Assembly (NCBI GenBank): GCA_026706345.1
Contig: JAPOYX010000164.1
Coordinates: 1 to 52,066, forward strand
Direction of reading: 5' to 3'
DNA length: 52,066 nucleotides
DNA from: Gemmatimonadota bacterium
GTDB taxonomy: Bacteria; JAAXHH01
Shown here piece by piece: positions 33,310 to 41,175 of the stretch. Each line of letters begins with the position of its first letter. Position 1 is the first letter of the stretch. Under the pieces are notes generated by a model. That model saw only the letters and a list, made by a program, of their open reading frames with translations, was not told the origin of the DNA and made no database searches. The translations under genes were made by a program, and so were the position numbers.

Positions 33310-33825
33310 TCACCGGGTCAGTTCCCAGCCCAGATGGGCGATTTCGGTTGCGATCAGTTTCTCCCACGCGAGTTCCACCGCGGCCGGGGAGCCGGGCGTG
33401 GAGATGACCACCGTGTTGCGGTACACGCCCGCGGTGGCGCGGGACATCATTGCCGCGGAACCGACCTGGTCATAGCTGAGCATGCGGAAAAGCTCGCCGA
33501 ACCCGGGCAGGGGCTTTTCCAGTTTGCGGTTCAGTACGTCGAAGGTCCGGTCCCGCCGGGAGATGCCGGTGCCCCCGTTGAAAATAACGATCTGGATGTC
33601 CTCACCCGTGCAGTCCTCGAGGGCGGCTTCGACCTGGTCCGGTTCGTCCCGGATCAGGCGGTAGCCGGCGACGCGGTGGCCCGCTTCCTCAATGCTCGTC
33701 CGGAGGTAATTGCCGTTGACGTCCGTTTCCGGCGTGCGGGAATCGCTCACCGTAACGACAGCGACACCCACGGGCCCGCGAACGGCCGCTTGGGACTTGT
33801 GGAATGAGGTGCTCTTCAATGACAT
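33310..33825 (-). CDS. moaB: molybdenum cofactor biosynthesis protein MoaB (molybdopterin adenylyltransferase-like)
   Basis: The product is 171 residues. MoaB/Mog motifs are [58 protein letters not shown] and [20 protein letters not shown]. The family adenylates molybdopterin in Moco synthesis. It starts 11 bases after the L28 stop, so it is probably read through from rpmG-rpmB. No other moa/moe gene is in the window. Confidence 0.92.
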   Translation of the reverse strand: MSLKSTSFHKSQAAVRGPVGVAVVTVSDSRTPETDVNGNYLRTSIEEAGHRVAGYRLIRDEPDQVEAALEDCTGEDIQIVIFNGGTGISRRDRTFDVLNRKLEKPLPGFGELFRMLSYDQVGSAAMMSRATAGVYRNTVVISTPGSPAAVELAWEKLIATEIAHLGWELTR

Positions 33826-33836
33826 GAGACCGGATA

Positions 33837-34076
33837 CTACAGCACGTCCTGCAGCCGCAGTCCCTGTTTCTTCAGGAACGGCATCAGCCCCATCTTCGTG
33901 ACCGTCCGCAGGGCGCTGACGGACATCTTGATGCGCACCGTGCGTCCCAGTTCGGGCACGTAGATACGCTTCAACTGGAGATTAGGATACTGGCGCCGCT
34001 TGGTCTTGTTATGGGCATGGGATATGTTGAAGCCGACCAGGGGCCCTTTTCCGGTCAACTTGCATTTTCTCGACAT
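33837..34076 (-). CDS. rpmB: 50S ribosomal protein L28
   Basis: The product is 79 residues. It has the L28 pattern [38 protein letters not shown] and [15 protein letters not shown]. The zinc-type Cys pair is not present. GGAGG lies 8 bases before the ATG. It follows rpmG by 23 bases, the common rpmG-rpmB arrangement (gene order varies among phyla). Confidence 0.96.
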   Translation of the reverse strand: MSRKCKLTGKGPLVGFNISHAHNKTKRRQYPNLQLKRIYVPELGRTVRIKMSVSALRTVTKMGLMPFLKKQGLRLQDVL

Positions 34077-34099
34077 GGGATAAACCTCCAGGAACGCCG

Positions 34100-34261
34100 C
34101 TACCGCGTCTCCCGGTACATCACGTGCCGCCGCAGCGTGGGATCGTACTTCTTGATTTCGATACGGGCGGTCGTATTACGCCGGTTTTTCTTGGTGTAGT
34201 AGCAATGCGCGCTTTCCGTGCTCTTGAGTTTTACGAGGTCACGGTTTTTGCTCTTGGCCAT
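34100..34261 (-). CDS. rpmG: 50S ribosomal protein L33
   Basis: This short gene encodes 53 residues: [53 protein letters not shown]. The pattern YYTxKNRRNT and KKYDPxLRxHVxYxE is diagnostic of L33. Only one Cys of the zinc form remains. It is the first gene of rpmG-rpmB-moaB. Confidence 0.95.
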   Translation of the reverse strand: MAKSKNRDLVKLKSTESAHCYYTKKNRRNTTARIEIKKYDPTLRRHVMYRETR

Positions 34262-34402
34262 GCTGTACTCCTGACGAACAGATCTTCAGAATGCCGGTTT
34301 TGCCATTCAGGCGATGAAATCTAATGGGCCTGCGCGGGAAAATCAAGGAAATAAAACAAATCCCGCAACGCCGGTCTTGCGGATCACAACGAGCCGCCGG
34401 CC

Positions 34403-34762
34403 CTATGCCTCGTCCATGGCACAGGCTTTCAGTTCTTCCAGCGACACGAACTCCAGGGCCATGATGTGGGTGGCGCTCAGCACCACCGGCGGCGCCGCGC
34501 CCGCGTCGTAGGCCTCTTTCCAGCGGTTCACGCACACGCACCAGCGGTCGCCGGGTTTCAGGCCCTGGAAGCCGAAGGCGGGTACGGGCGTGCTGAGGTC
34601 GTTTCCCGCCGCCTTCGAAAACACCAGGAACTCCTCGGTCATCACCGCGCAGACGGCGTGGACGCCCGCGTCGCCCGATCCGGTATTGCAGGCTCCGTCG
34701 CGGTAGAACCCGGTCAGGGGATCCGTCGAACAGCCCGTGAGTGTTCCGCCGAGTACGTTCAT
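34403..34762 (-). CDS. DUF2237 family protein
   Basis: The product is 119 residues. Nearly all of it follows the DUF2237 pattern: NVLGGTLTGCSTDPLTGFYR, GACNTGSGDAGVHAVCAVMT, GNDLSTPVPAFGFQGLKPGD, RWCVCVNRWKEAYDAGAAPP. Several conserved Cys and Asp residues suggest a metal or redox role, but the family is uncharacterised. I start at ATG 34760-34762; a TTG two codons upstream is also open. It is on the same strand as the ribosomal operon, 141 bases upstream of it. Confidence 0.9.
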   Translation of the reverse strand: MNVLGGTLTGCSTDPLTGFYRDGACNTGSGDAGVHAVCAVMTEEFLVFSKAAGNDLSTPVPAFGFQGLKPGDRWCVCVNRWKEAYDAGAAPPVVLSATHIMALEFVSLEELKACAMDEA

Positions 34763-34795
34763 GAGCAACTTGAGTCCAGGCAGCCGATTACCGCG

Positions 34796-34867
34796 GACCG
34801 AGCAGACCGAACGGGCCGAACGGACCGAATGGACCGAATGGGTCGAATGGGTCGAACGGGCCGGATG
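34796..34867. repeat. 9-bp tandem repeat array (8 units)
   Basis: Units read GACCGAGCA, GACCGAACG, GGCCGAACG, GACCGAATG (x2), GGTCGAATG, GGTCGAACG and GGCCGGATG. The array fills the gap between the DUF2237 start and the DUF5916 stop. Its consensus is close to that of the 9-bp array at 40521-40601. Confidence 0.75.
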
Positions 34868-34909
34868 GGCCGGTCCGGCGGCCGTCGGACGGAGTGAACG
34901 GGAATCAGT

Positions 34910-37195
34910 CTACAAGTCGAACAGGTAGGCCAGCTTGACTACCAGCGTCCGGTCCAGCGGGTCGCCGAGCAGGGTTTCCCCTACGTCCTCGTTGTCGCGC
35001 CGTTCGTTGTACACGACAAAGAGATTGCTGCCCGGGCTGATGATGTAGTTGAACCGGAAATTCGACACGAACCGGTCCTGCTGGGTGTCCCACTGCACCA
35101 GCGTACTGAGCGACAGGTCGGGCGAGAATGAGTAGCTGGAACGGACGCCGAAGATGTGGGCCGTGACCTCCCGTTTCCTGTCCCCGACGTCGGTGAGCGT
35201 CACGTCGTTGAGCTCGTACCTGGGTCCGAAGGTAAACTTCGACCCGGCGCGCAGTCCGCCCTCGAGATTCAGCGAACGCCGGTCGCCGTTGATGTACTGG
35301 CCCAGGATGAGCTGGAAATCGGCGAACAGGGGCTTGCTCAGGTTCGTCGTGTAATGCATGCGCGAAGACGCGTCCGTGTAATTCCCCGCGGGGAGCTTGA
35401 CGCCCAGAATAGGGCGCGTGTCTTCGCTGATCCGCCGGAAGGCGCGGTCCAGCGTGATTCCCGCCTGTTCGCCGCCAGTGAAGAACAGCTCCCAGTGATA
35501 GTGTTCCCGACGGGTCAGCTGCGTACCGTCGTCCCCGAAAGTGGCGCCTATCACGATATGGGGGAAGTACCGGCGGACGATGCTGTTTGTGGGTTCGGGC
35601 GTGAAGAACGCACGGGCCGAGACCTCGTGGAATCCCCCGAAATTCCGGGCCAGGCTCCGGCGGCTGAAGAAGCCCATGCCGGGACTGAAGAATTCGGATA
35701 CGCCCATGTACAGGCCCTCGAACTGCCACAGGGGTCCGTTCCAGCGCGACCACAGCCTTCCCGCGAAGCCCGATTCGCTGTCCTCACCCGCCTGGTAGGT
35801 GGTGCCGGCCAGGAATCCGCTGACGGCCAGCTTGGGACCGATGGCCAGGTTGAAGTCGCCGCCGGCCGCCCGGTTGTAGTCGCCGCCGCCGATCCGCTGG
35901 TTGGTGACGATGAATCCCACGTTGGATTTCTCGCCCACGTCCTGGCTGATCCGCGCCACGGCGTAGATGTTGTCCTCGATCTTGGATTCACCGAATCGCT
36001 CGTCGCCGGTCCGCATGAGCAGAAGCCCCAGGTTCGTGCGGCCGGCCTTGCCCGTCAGGCGGCCGCCACCGGTGATGGGCACCTGCCTTAGCGCGCCGGT
36101 ACCATCGCGCGCCAGGCCGATGTTGCGGCTGTAGAAGAGTTCCGTCTCCCGGGCCACTCCGAAGCGGAAAAGCCCGCCGTTCTCAAGGAAGAAGGCGCGT
36201 TTCTCGGGGAAGAACAGGTTGAACTGCGTAAGGTTGACCTGCGCGTCGTCCACCTCCACCTGGGAGAAGTCCGTGTTGTAGGTCAGGTCTAGGGACAGGT
36301 TGTTGGTCAGGCCGTACTTGACGTCCACACCGCCGTCGAAGTCGTCGTCCCGCTTGGTCGTGCCCGGGTCGTAGGTCCACGTAGCCCCGCCCAGGGAGTA
36401 AGGCGTAACCTGCAAGTAGCGGTGGTCGTGCCGCGTGAGGTTCATGCCCGACAGGGTCCCGGCCACGGACACCTGGGAGATGTTGAAGGGACGGATGACC
36501 GGCGCCCAGAAGGACTGTTCGTTGCGGCGGCGGATCTGGCGCTCCAGGTTGATCCCGAAATCGACGTCTTCCCCGGTTTCGAAGCGCAACGTGCTCCAGG
36601 GAATGGCCATCTCGGCGTACCATCCCTCTTCGTTCCTGGAAGTATACACGTCCCACACGCCGTTCCAGTCCGTCAGGATGTTGGTGTTGAAGCGGCCCTC
36701 GGACCGGCCCTCGTTGCGCACCTGGGCGTCATAACGGGCACCGTCGGGATTGGTGGCGAAGAGGATCCCGTTCTGCCGGTCCATGAACGTATCCAGGATG
36801 ATCTGGAAGTAGTCGTCGTCGGCCAGGTCGCCGTCCCGGGCCATCTGGGTGGCGATGATCTGGGAAGGGTCCGAGTCGTAGGCCCAGACGCCGATGTACA
36901 GCGTCTGCTCGTCGTATAGGACCCGCACCTCGGTCCGCTCGGACGCCGGCTGGCCCTCGTCCGGCCGTTGCTGGGTGAAACCGCTGGCAGCCAAGGCGTT
37001 CTGCCATATGCCCTCGTCCAGGACGCCATCCATGTGCAGCGCTTCCAGGATGCGAAGAGGAACGATCTCCCGCTCCTGTGCGGACGCGGAGCCGGTGGTC
37101 TGCGTAGCCAGCAGCCCGACCATGCAGCATACGATCGCCGCACGTCTAAAACAGAAGGTGGTCAGGGCGCGCGGGAACACGCGAGAACTGTACAT
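34910..37195 (-). CDS. DUF5916 outer-membrane protein with CBM9-like N-terminal domain
   Basis: The product is 761 residues. After a signal peptide (cut near SASAQ) comes a carbohydrate-binding-family-9-like domain (ILEALHMDGVLDEGIWQNAL to about residue 230, with YDEQTLYIGVWAYDSDPSQI). The DUF5916 barrel follows (SLDLTYNTDFSQVEVDDAQV, LTQFNLFFPEKRAFFLENGG, FYSRNIGLARDG). GGAGGAAT precedes the ATG at 37193-37195. It starts 4 bases after the TonB-dependent receptor stop, so it ends the operon of the first metal-uptake-like module. The second module lacks it. The family is often found beside TonB receptors; its function is not known. Confidence 0.9.
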   Translation of the reverse strand: MYSSRVFPRALTTFCFRRAAIVCCMVGLLATQTTGSASAQEREIVPLRILEALHMDGVLDEGIWQNALAASGFTQQRPDEGQPASERTEVRVLYDEQTLYIGVWAYDSDPSQIIATQMARDGDLADDDYFQIILDTFMDRQNGILFATNPDGARYDAQVRNEGRSEGRFNTNILTDWNGVWDVYTSRNEEGWYAEMAIPWSTLRFETGEDVDFGINLERQIRRRNEQSFWAPVIRPFNISQVSVAGTLSGMNLTRHDHRYLQVTPYSLGGATWTYDPGTTKRDDDFDGGVDVKYGLTNNLSLDLTYNTDFSQVEVDDAQVNLTQFNLFFPEKRAFFLENGGLFRFGVARETELFYSRNIGLARDGTGALRQVPITGGGRLTGKAGRTNLGLLLMRTGDERFGESKIEDNIYAVARISQDVGEKSNVGFIVTNQRIGGGDYNRAAGGDFNLAIGPKLAVSGFLAGTTYQAGEDSESGFAGRLWSRWNGPLWQFEGLYMGVSEFFSPGMGFFSRRSLARNFGGFHEVSARAFFTPEPTNSIVRRYFPHIVIGATFGDDGTQLTRREHYHWELFFTGGEQAGITLDRAFRRISEDTRPILGVKLPAGNYTDASSRMHYTTNLSKPLFADFQLILGQYINGDRRSLNLEGGLRAGSKFTFGPRYELNDVTLTDVGDRKREVTAHIFGVRSSYSFSPDLSLSTLVQWDTQQDRFVSNFRFNYIISPGSNLFVVYNERRDNEDVGETLLGDPLDRTLVVKLAYLFDL

Positions 37196-37199
37196 CTTT

Positions 37200-39551
37200 C
37201 TATTCCTCCATGGGCTGCCCGAATGGAACGGACAGGCTGAACGTAACATTCCGACCCGGATTATCGGTAAAATAGCGGAACCGGCTCAGGTAGTCCCGGT
37301 ATCGCTTGTTGAACAGATTGTGTACACCGAATTGCATGCGTACGAGCTGGTCGGCCACGGCTAACTCCCCATGCAGGTTTACGTCGAAGAGGTTGTAACC
37401 GGCCGGCGGATCCGCATAGTCGATGCCTTCGGGAAAATCCTCCTGCCGCAGGACGAAGCGGCCTTCGAACCCTATCCCGGCTTCCAGCAGGCGCCCGGCG
37501 GCGGGCAGGCGGAAATTCAGACCGGCTATCAACCGGGTGGGTGGCATCTGGTACAGAGGTTCGTTTTCCGCCGTGTTTCGTCCGCGGACGAGGGAGGCGG
37601 ACAGATATGCACCCATGTACCGCGTCGTGTCGTACTCCAAGTATCCGTCGAATCCCTGAATCACCGCGTCGGACTGAACATAGTTGAATTTGGGGAACGC
37701 GCCCCGAATTGTCAACACGAGATCGCCTGCCGGCAGCAGCGAGATGAAGTTTCGGTAGCTCGATCGAAAAAAACCCAGTTCGCCGCGACCCCGATCCCCC
37801 CGGTACCGCAGGGTGAGATCCGTGTTCAGGTTCGATTCCGTATCCAGTTCCTTGTCTCCGATCTCGAACTGCGCCGTACCGTGATGAACGCCATGGCTGT
37901 ACAGCTCGTTCACCCCGGGCGGCCGCCAGGCCCGGCCTACGTTGGCGGCGACGGCCAGGGCCGGGGTCATCTCGTGGATCAAGCCGAGAACCCCCGTCAT
38001 GTTGCGGTAGGTGTAAATACCCCCCTCGACGATCTCGGTAGCGCGCCGGCCTGCGTTCGAGTAGATCTCCGTCCAGCGATAGTCGTATCGCAAACCTGTT
38101 TCTATCGTGGTCTTGCCTTTCGTCCACGATTCCAAGGCAAACACGCCTAAACTGTAGGCCTGGAAGTCGGGAATGAGGAACCCCGTGCTGAACCGCGCGT
38201 TTCGTTGACGCATGCCGCTGACGCCGACCTTTCCGTACCAGTTTCCAAAGTTGCGGTGGTGGAAGATCACTTCGCCGCTGTGCGTCTGCAATCCCAGGTC
38301 GAATCCGGGTCTTGTCGGCGTACGGCCGCCCCGGGCGTGGGCGTCCCACTCCTCCCGCCGGTTGTACTGCTGACCGTACCGCAGCTCGAGATTGCCCAAG
38401 CGCTCGAAACGTACCGTGGATCGTACGGACAGAAGATCGTGGTCCACCCGCTGGCGCGGATTGCCGATTTCGTAGGTGAAAGAACCCGCGATTCCCGGCT
38501 CGCCCCGCTCGATGGCCCGTCTCAGGTCAGTAGTGTTGCCGATGTGGGCGCCTTTGTAAATCCCCAACCAGGTACCGAAATGACTGAAATAGGCCTCCGT
38601 GTCAACCCGGTCCGTCGTAAGGCCCAGCGCCACCGAATAGTTCCGTTCGTCGAATCCGGAATTCCGTATGACGTGCAACGGCGCCCGGGCGTCGCCCGCG
38701 CGGCGCAGACTCCCCTGCACCCGCCACTTGAGTCCTACGGAGCGGCGGAGCGCGCCCTGCACGAGGAGGGAAGCCGCCCCCTGCCTGTTATTGGAAAAGA
38801 GATTCGTGTTGAATCGGCCGCCCATACCTGGATCCACGGGCAGTTCCGGCGGTTCGATGCGGATTACGCCCCCGATGGCGCCGGCGCCGTACTGCACGCT
38901 GGCGGCGCCCTTGAGCACCTCGATGCGGGCAGGGGCAAAGGGGTCGATCTCCGGCGCGTGGTCACCGCCCCACTGCTGCCCCTCCTGGGTAACACCGGCA
39001 TTGAGTATCAGCACCCGTGCGCTGTGGACTCCACGCACCACGGGCTTCGAAATGGCTGGTCCCGTGGTGAGGGAGGTTACGCCCGGCAGGGACTCCAGCG
39101 TTTCGCCCAGCGTCTGTCCCCGGCGTTCTTCCAGGGCGGAAGAGGGCAGGACGAGGATGGACTGGCTGGACCCGGTGAGTTCGCCCGCAAGGTCCCGGTC
39201 GCCGGTGACGGTGACCTCTTCGCCGATAAGGGCCTCCGGCTCCATGGTTACTTCAAGCACGGGGAACCTGTTTTCGGTGACAAGTATCTCGCTTCGGATC
39301 GTCCTGTAGCCGACAAATCGGAATTCGATCGCATGTTTGCCCTGCGGAACGCTTTCCAGGCGGAAAACGCCCCTTTCGTCTGTAAACGCACCGATCTCGA
39401 GTGCGGGCAGGACGACGGTCACCGCCGGCATCGGCTCGCCGGCCTCGTTCAACACCTTGCCGCTCACCGTGGCAGCCCGCGCTTCTGACGGTAGTAAGAG
39501 GCAGGACACGGCTGTCGCCAGGATGGCGCACAGTACTTTCATTGCTTTCAT
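37200..39551 (-). CDS. TonB-dependent receptor, copy 1 (ZnuD-like plug, CarboxypepD_reg N-terminus)
   Basis: The product is 783 residues: signal peptide (cut near EARA), an N-terminal carboxypeptidase-regulatory-like domain (VSGKVLNEAGEPMPAVTVVL), the plug (GQTLGETLESLPGVTSLTTG, VVRGVHSARVLILNAGVTQE, GGDHAPEIDPFAPARIEVLK, GAASVQYGAGAIGGVIRI) and a 22-strand barrel ending GRNVTFSLSVPFG. The HAPEIDPF...GAxSVQYG plug form is shared with ZnuD-like receptors. I start at ATG 39549-39551, 7 bases after GGAGAG. It is preceded by the His-rich lipoprotein and closely matches the receptor at 41176. Zinc or another divalent metal is a reasonable guess for the substrate. Confidence 0.92.
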   Translation of the reverse strand: MKAMKVLCAILATAVSCLLLPSEARAATVSGKVLNEAGEPMPAVTVVLPALEIGAFTDERGVFRLESVPQGKHAIEFRFVGYRTIRSEILVTENRFPVLEVTMEPEALIGEEVTVTGDRDLAGELTGSSQSILVLPSSALEERRGQTLGETLESLPGVTSLTTGPAISKPVVRGVHSARVLILNAGVTQEGQQWGGDHAPEIDPFAPARIEVLKGAASVQYGAGAIGGVIRIEPPELPVDPGMGGRFNTNLFSNNRQGAASLLVQGALRRSVGLKWRVQGSLRRAGDARAPLHVIRNSGFDERNYSVALGLTTDRVDTEAYFSHFGTWLGIYKGAHIGNTTDLRRAIERGEPGIAGSFTYEIGNPRQRVDHDLLSVRSTVRFERLGNLELRYGQQYNRREEWDAHARGGRTPTRPGFDLGLQTHSGEVIFHHRNFGNWYGKVGVSGMRQRNARFSTGFLIPDFQAYSLGVFALESWTKGKTTIETGLRYDYRWTEIYSNAGRRATEIVEGGIYTYRNMTGVLGLIHEMTPALAVAANVGRAWRPPGVNELYSHGVHHGTAQFEIGDKELDTESNLNTDLTLRYRGDRGRGELGFFRSSYRNFISLLPAGDLVLTIRGAFPKFNYVQSDAVIQGFDGYLEYDTTRYMGAYLSASLVRGRNTAENEPLYQMPPTRLIAGLNFRLPAAGRLLEAGIGFEGRFVLRQEDFPEGIDYADPPAGYNLFDVNLHGELAVADQLVRMQFGVHNLFNKRYRDYLSRFRYFTDNPGRNVTFSLSVPFGQPMEE

Positions 39552-39633
39552 TTGGAAACTCTCCAAGCCCGCGATTACAGGGAATAGGCCGCGGCCGTGT
39601 CCGGTCTACGAATAGGCCGCGGCCGTGTCCATA

Positions 39634-40281
39634 CTACGTCCGCACTTCGACTTCGAAGGTCACTTCGATGTCCGTCTCGTCGCTCGGGGTCACGCCGTCC
39701 TTGGGTGCGTCATCGTAGTGACTCTGAACGATCCGGAACTGACCGTTCCGCGCGTTAGCCGGAACAGTAAGCGTGAATCTGACTCCGACGGGATGATCTA
39801 CGCCCGAATTCGTCACGTAATCGGATTCCTTGTCCGCATAGGCAACGGTGGCTGGTGCAAACCCCCCAAGGGTATGAAAGAACAACTGGTGGGCCTCGGC
39901 TTCCTCCTTCACCTCCTCGGTGATGTCCTCCGGCGGGCTTTCCGTCTCGTTCAACTCCTGTATCACGCCGTCGTAAACCGTACCCGCGTTTACGACGATC
40001 TTGCCCACGACCGGCGCGTTTCCGCCTTCGCCGTCCAGATCCTGGAACTGCGCGGTGACCGGCGCTCCCCCGCCCTGGGGCGTAAGCGTGATTCTGAGCG
40101 TCGTGATGAGCTCTACTTCACCGGGACCATGGTCATGATCATGATCGTCCTCTTCATGTTCTTCCGGATCGTCGGGACCCATCGGATTAGAGTCATTATC
40201 GTCGGCGCAGGAAAACGTCAGCGCGGCGGTGAACACCGCGGCGGCCATGACGGACAGTATGTTCCAGCGATACTTCAACAT
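39634..40281 (-). CDS. His/acid-rich lipoprotein, copy 1 (putative metal-binding partner of the receptor)
   Basis: The product is 215 residues: signal with a Cys at the cut (AALTFSCADDND), an acidic and His-rich linker (PEEHEEDDHDHDHGPGE), then a beta-rich domain (LITTLRITLTPQGGGAPVTA, QFQDLDGEGGNAPVVGKIVV, NAGTVYDGVIQELNETESPP). Proteins of this plan, sometimes labelled 'type 1 periplasmic-binding-fold', occur next to TonB receptors in Bacteroidetes, to my recollection. The HDHDH tract could bind Zn or Cu. GGAAGAGAAG precedes the ATG. A second copy lies at 43581. Confidence 0.8.
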   Translation of the reverse strand: MLKYRWNILSVMAAAVFTAALTFSCADDNDSNPMGPDDPEEHEEDDHDHDHGPGEVELITTLRITLTPQGGGAPVTAQFQDLDGEGGNAPVVGKIVVNAGTVYDGVIQELNETESPPEDITEEVKEEAEAHQLFFHTLGGFAPATVAYADKESDYVTNSGVDHPVGVRFTLTVPANARNGQFRIVQSHYDDAPKDGVTPSDETDIEVTFEVEVRT

Positions 40282-40694
40282 TTTGGCTTCTCTTCCTTGG
40301 CTGTGCTGCGTGAAGTAAAGTGATCTGATTTTTAAATAAGAGGGATCAGGTACAGCGATCCGCGGATCGGTTCCGGTCCGGACAACCCTGACAGGTAACC
40401 GCGGGTCCTGTTACTGATTTCGGTGCTGACTGACGCAGGCGAACTCCGAGCCGTTGACTGGGACCAGCCCCGACCATCTGTGTGGATTCGTCCGGGCCGT
40501 ATCGATACGGCCGGCGATTCGAACGGTCTGAACGGTCTGACCGATCTGAATGGTCAGATCGGTCAGAACAGTCTCAACAGTCAGATCGGTCAGAACAGTC
40601 TGGACATATAATCAGGGATGTCCGGAAGGGGACACGGCCGCTCCTGAAGGACTCAGGCAATCGGCCGGAGACCCGGAGCATGCAGGCTGTCGGG
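40282..40694. other. non-coding gap between the two first genes of module 1
   Basis: The gap of 413 bases has no supported gene. It holds a palindrome GTATCGATAC (40499-40508) conserved in module 2, and the 9-bp array at 40521-40601. Much of the rest aligns by eye with 44217-44548. Confidence 0.5.
40521..40601. repeat. 9-bp tandem repeat array (9 units)
   Basis: Units: GAACGGTCT (x2), GACCGATCT, GAATGGTCA, GATCGGTCA, GAACAGTCT, CAACAGTCA, GATCGGTCA, GAACAGTCT. It is absent from the otherwise similar gap in module 2, so it arose after the duplication or was lost there. Confidence 0.75.
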
Positions 40695-40964
40695 TCAGGG
40701 AAGAGGCGGCGCACGGTTTCGGTGCTGCTCGACCTGAATTCGAGGGTAACCGGGTTGCGATGCAGCGGCCACGGGGCCGACAAAATCGTAGTCCGGGAGG
40801 GTAGGAGATGACTTCTCAAGCACCGCGGAGGACGCGGTGGCGAAAAGGCAGATCTGGCAGTGGTCCACATGTCCGGCGTCGGTCTCCAACTCATCGCAGT
40901 CGTGCGGGGGACTGGTGAAAAACACGGCAAATGCGATGACGCAGGAAAGCGTGAGGAGTTTCAT
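40695..40964 (-). CDS. short exported Cys/His protein, copy 1
   Basis: The product is 89 residues: a signal-like helix (MKLLTLSCVIAFAVFFTS), then PPHDCDELETDAGHVDHCQIC, a small hydrophobic segment (LFATASSAVLEK) and a Pro-rich tail ending HRNRAPPLP. The HDC...HVDHCQxC cluster could bind a metal. It recalls HYC_CC_PP/DUF2946-type small proteins found beside metal genes, but I cannot confirm the family. It has a same-length, closely similar copy at 44549. It leads module 1. Confidence 0.65.
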   Translation of the reverse strand: MKLLTLSCVIAFAVFFTSPPHDCDELETDAGHVDHCQICLFATASSAVLEKSSPTLPDYDFVGPVAAASQPGYPRIQVEQHRNRAPPLP

Positions 40965-41175
40965 GGAAGACCCGTCACCATGTGGCTTGATCTGTCAAAG
41001 AAATGGAACAGTCCGACTGAATTCCAGTTACGTGAACATGAACGGTGAGCGCTGGTTCGTCAAGTGGTTCCTTCTCTGCCGCCGAAGGGCACCGCGCTGT
41101 GCATATTACGGTCGCCTCACGCTAGAAACAGGCCGCAGTCCGTGCGCGCGGGCAAGCTTGATACCCGTGCGTCTT

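Noticed and set aside
34330-34400. Riboswitch or leader before the rpmG operon
   Set aside because: No recognisable ribosomal leader fold or known riboswitch motif could be traced in this short gap.
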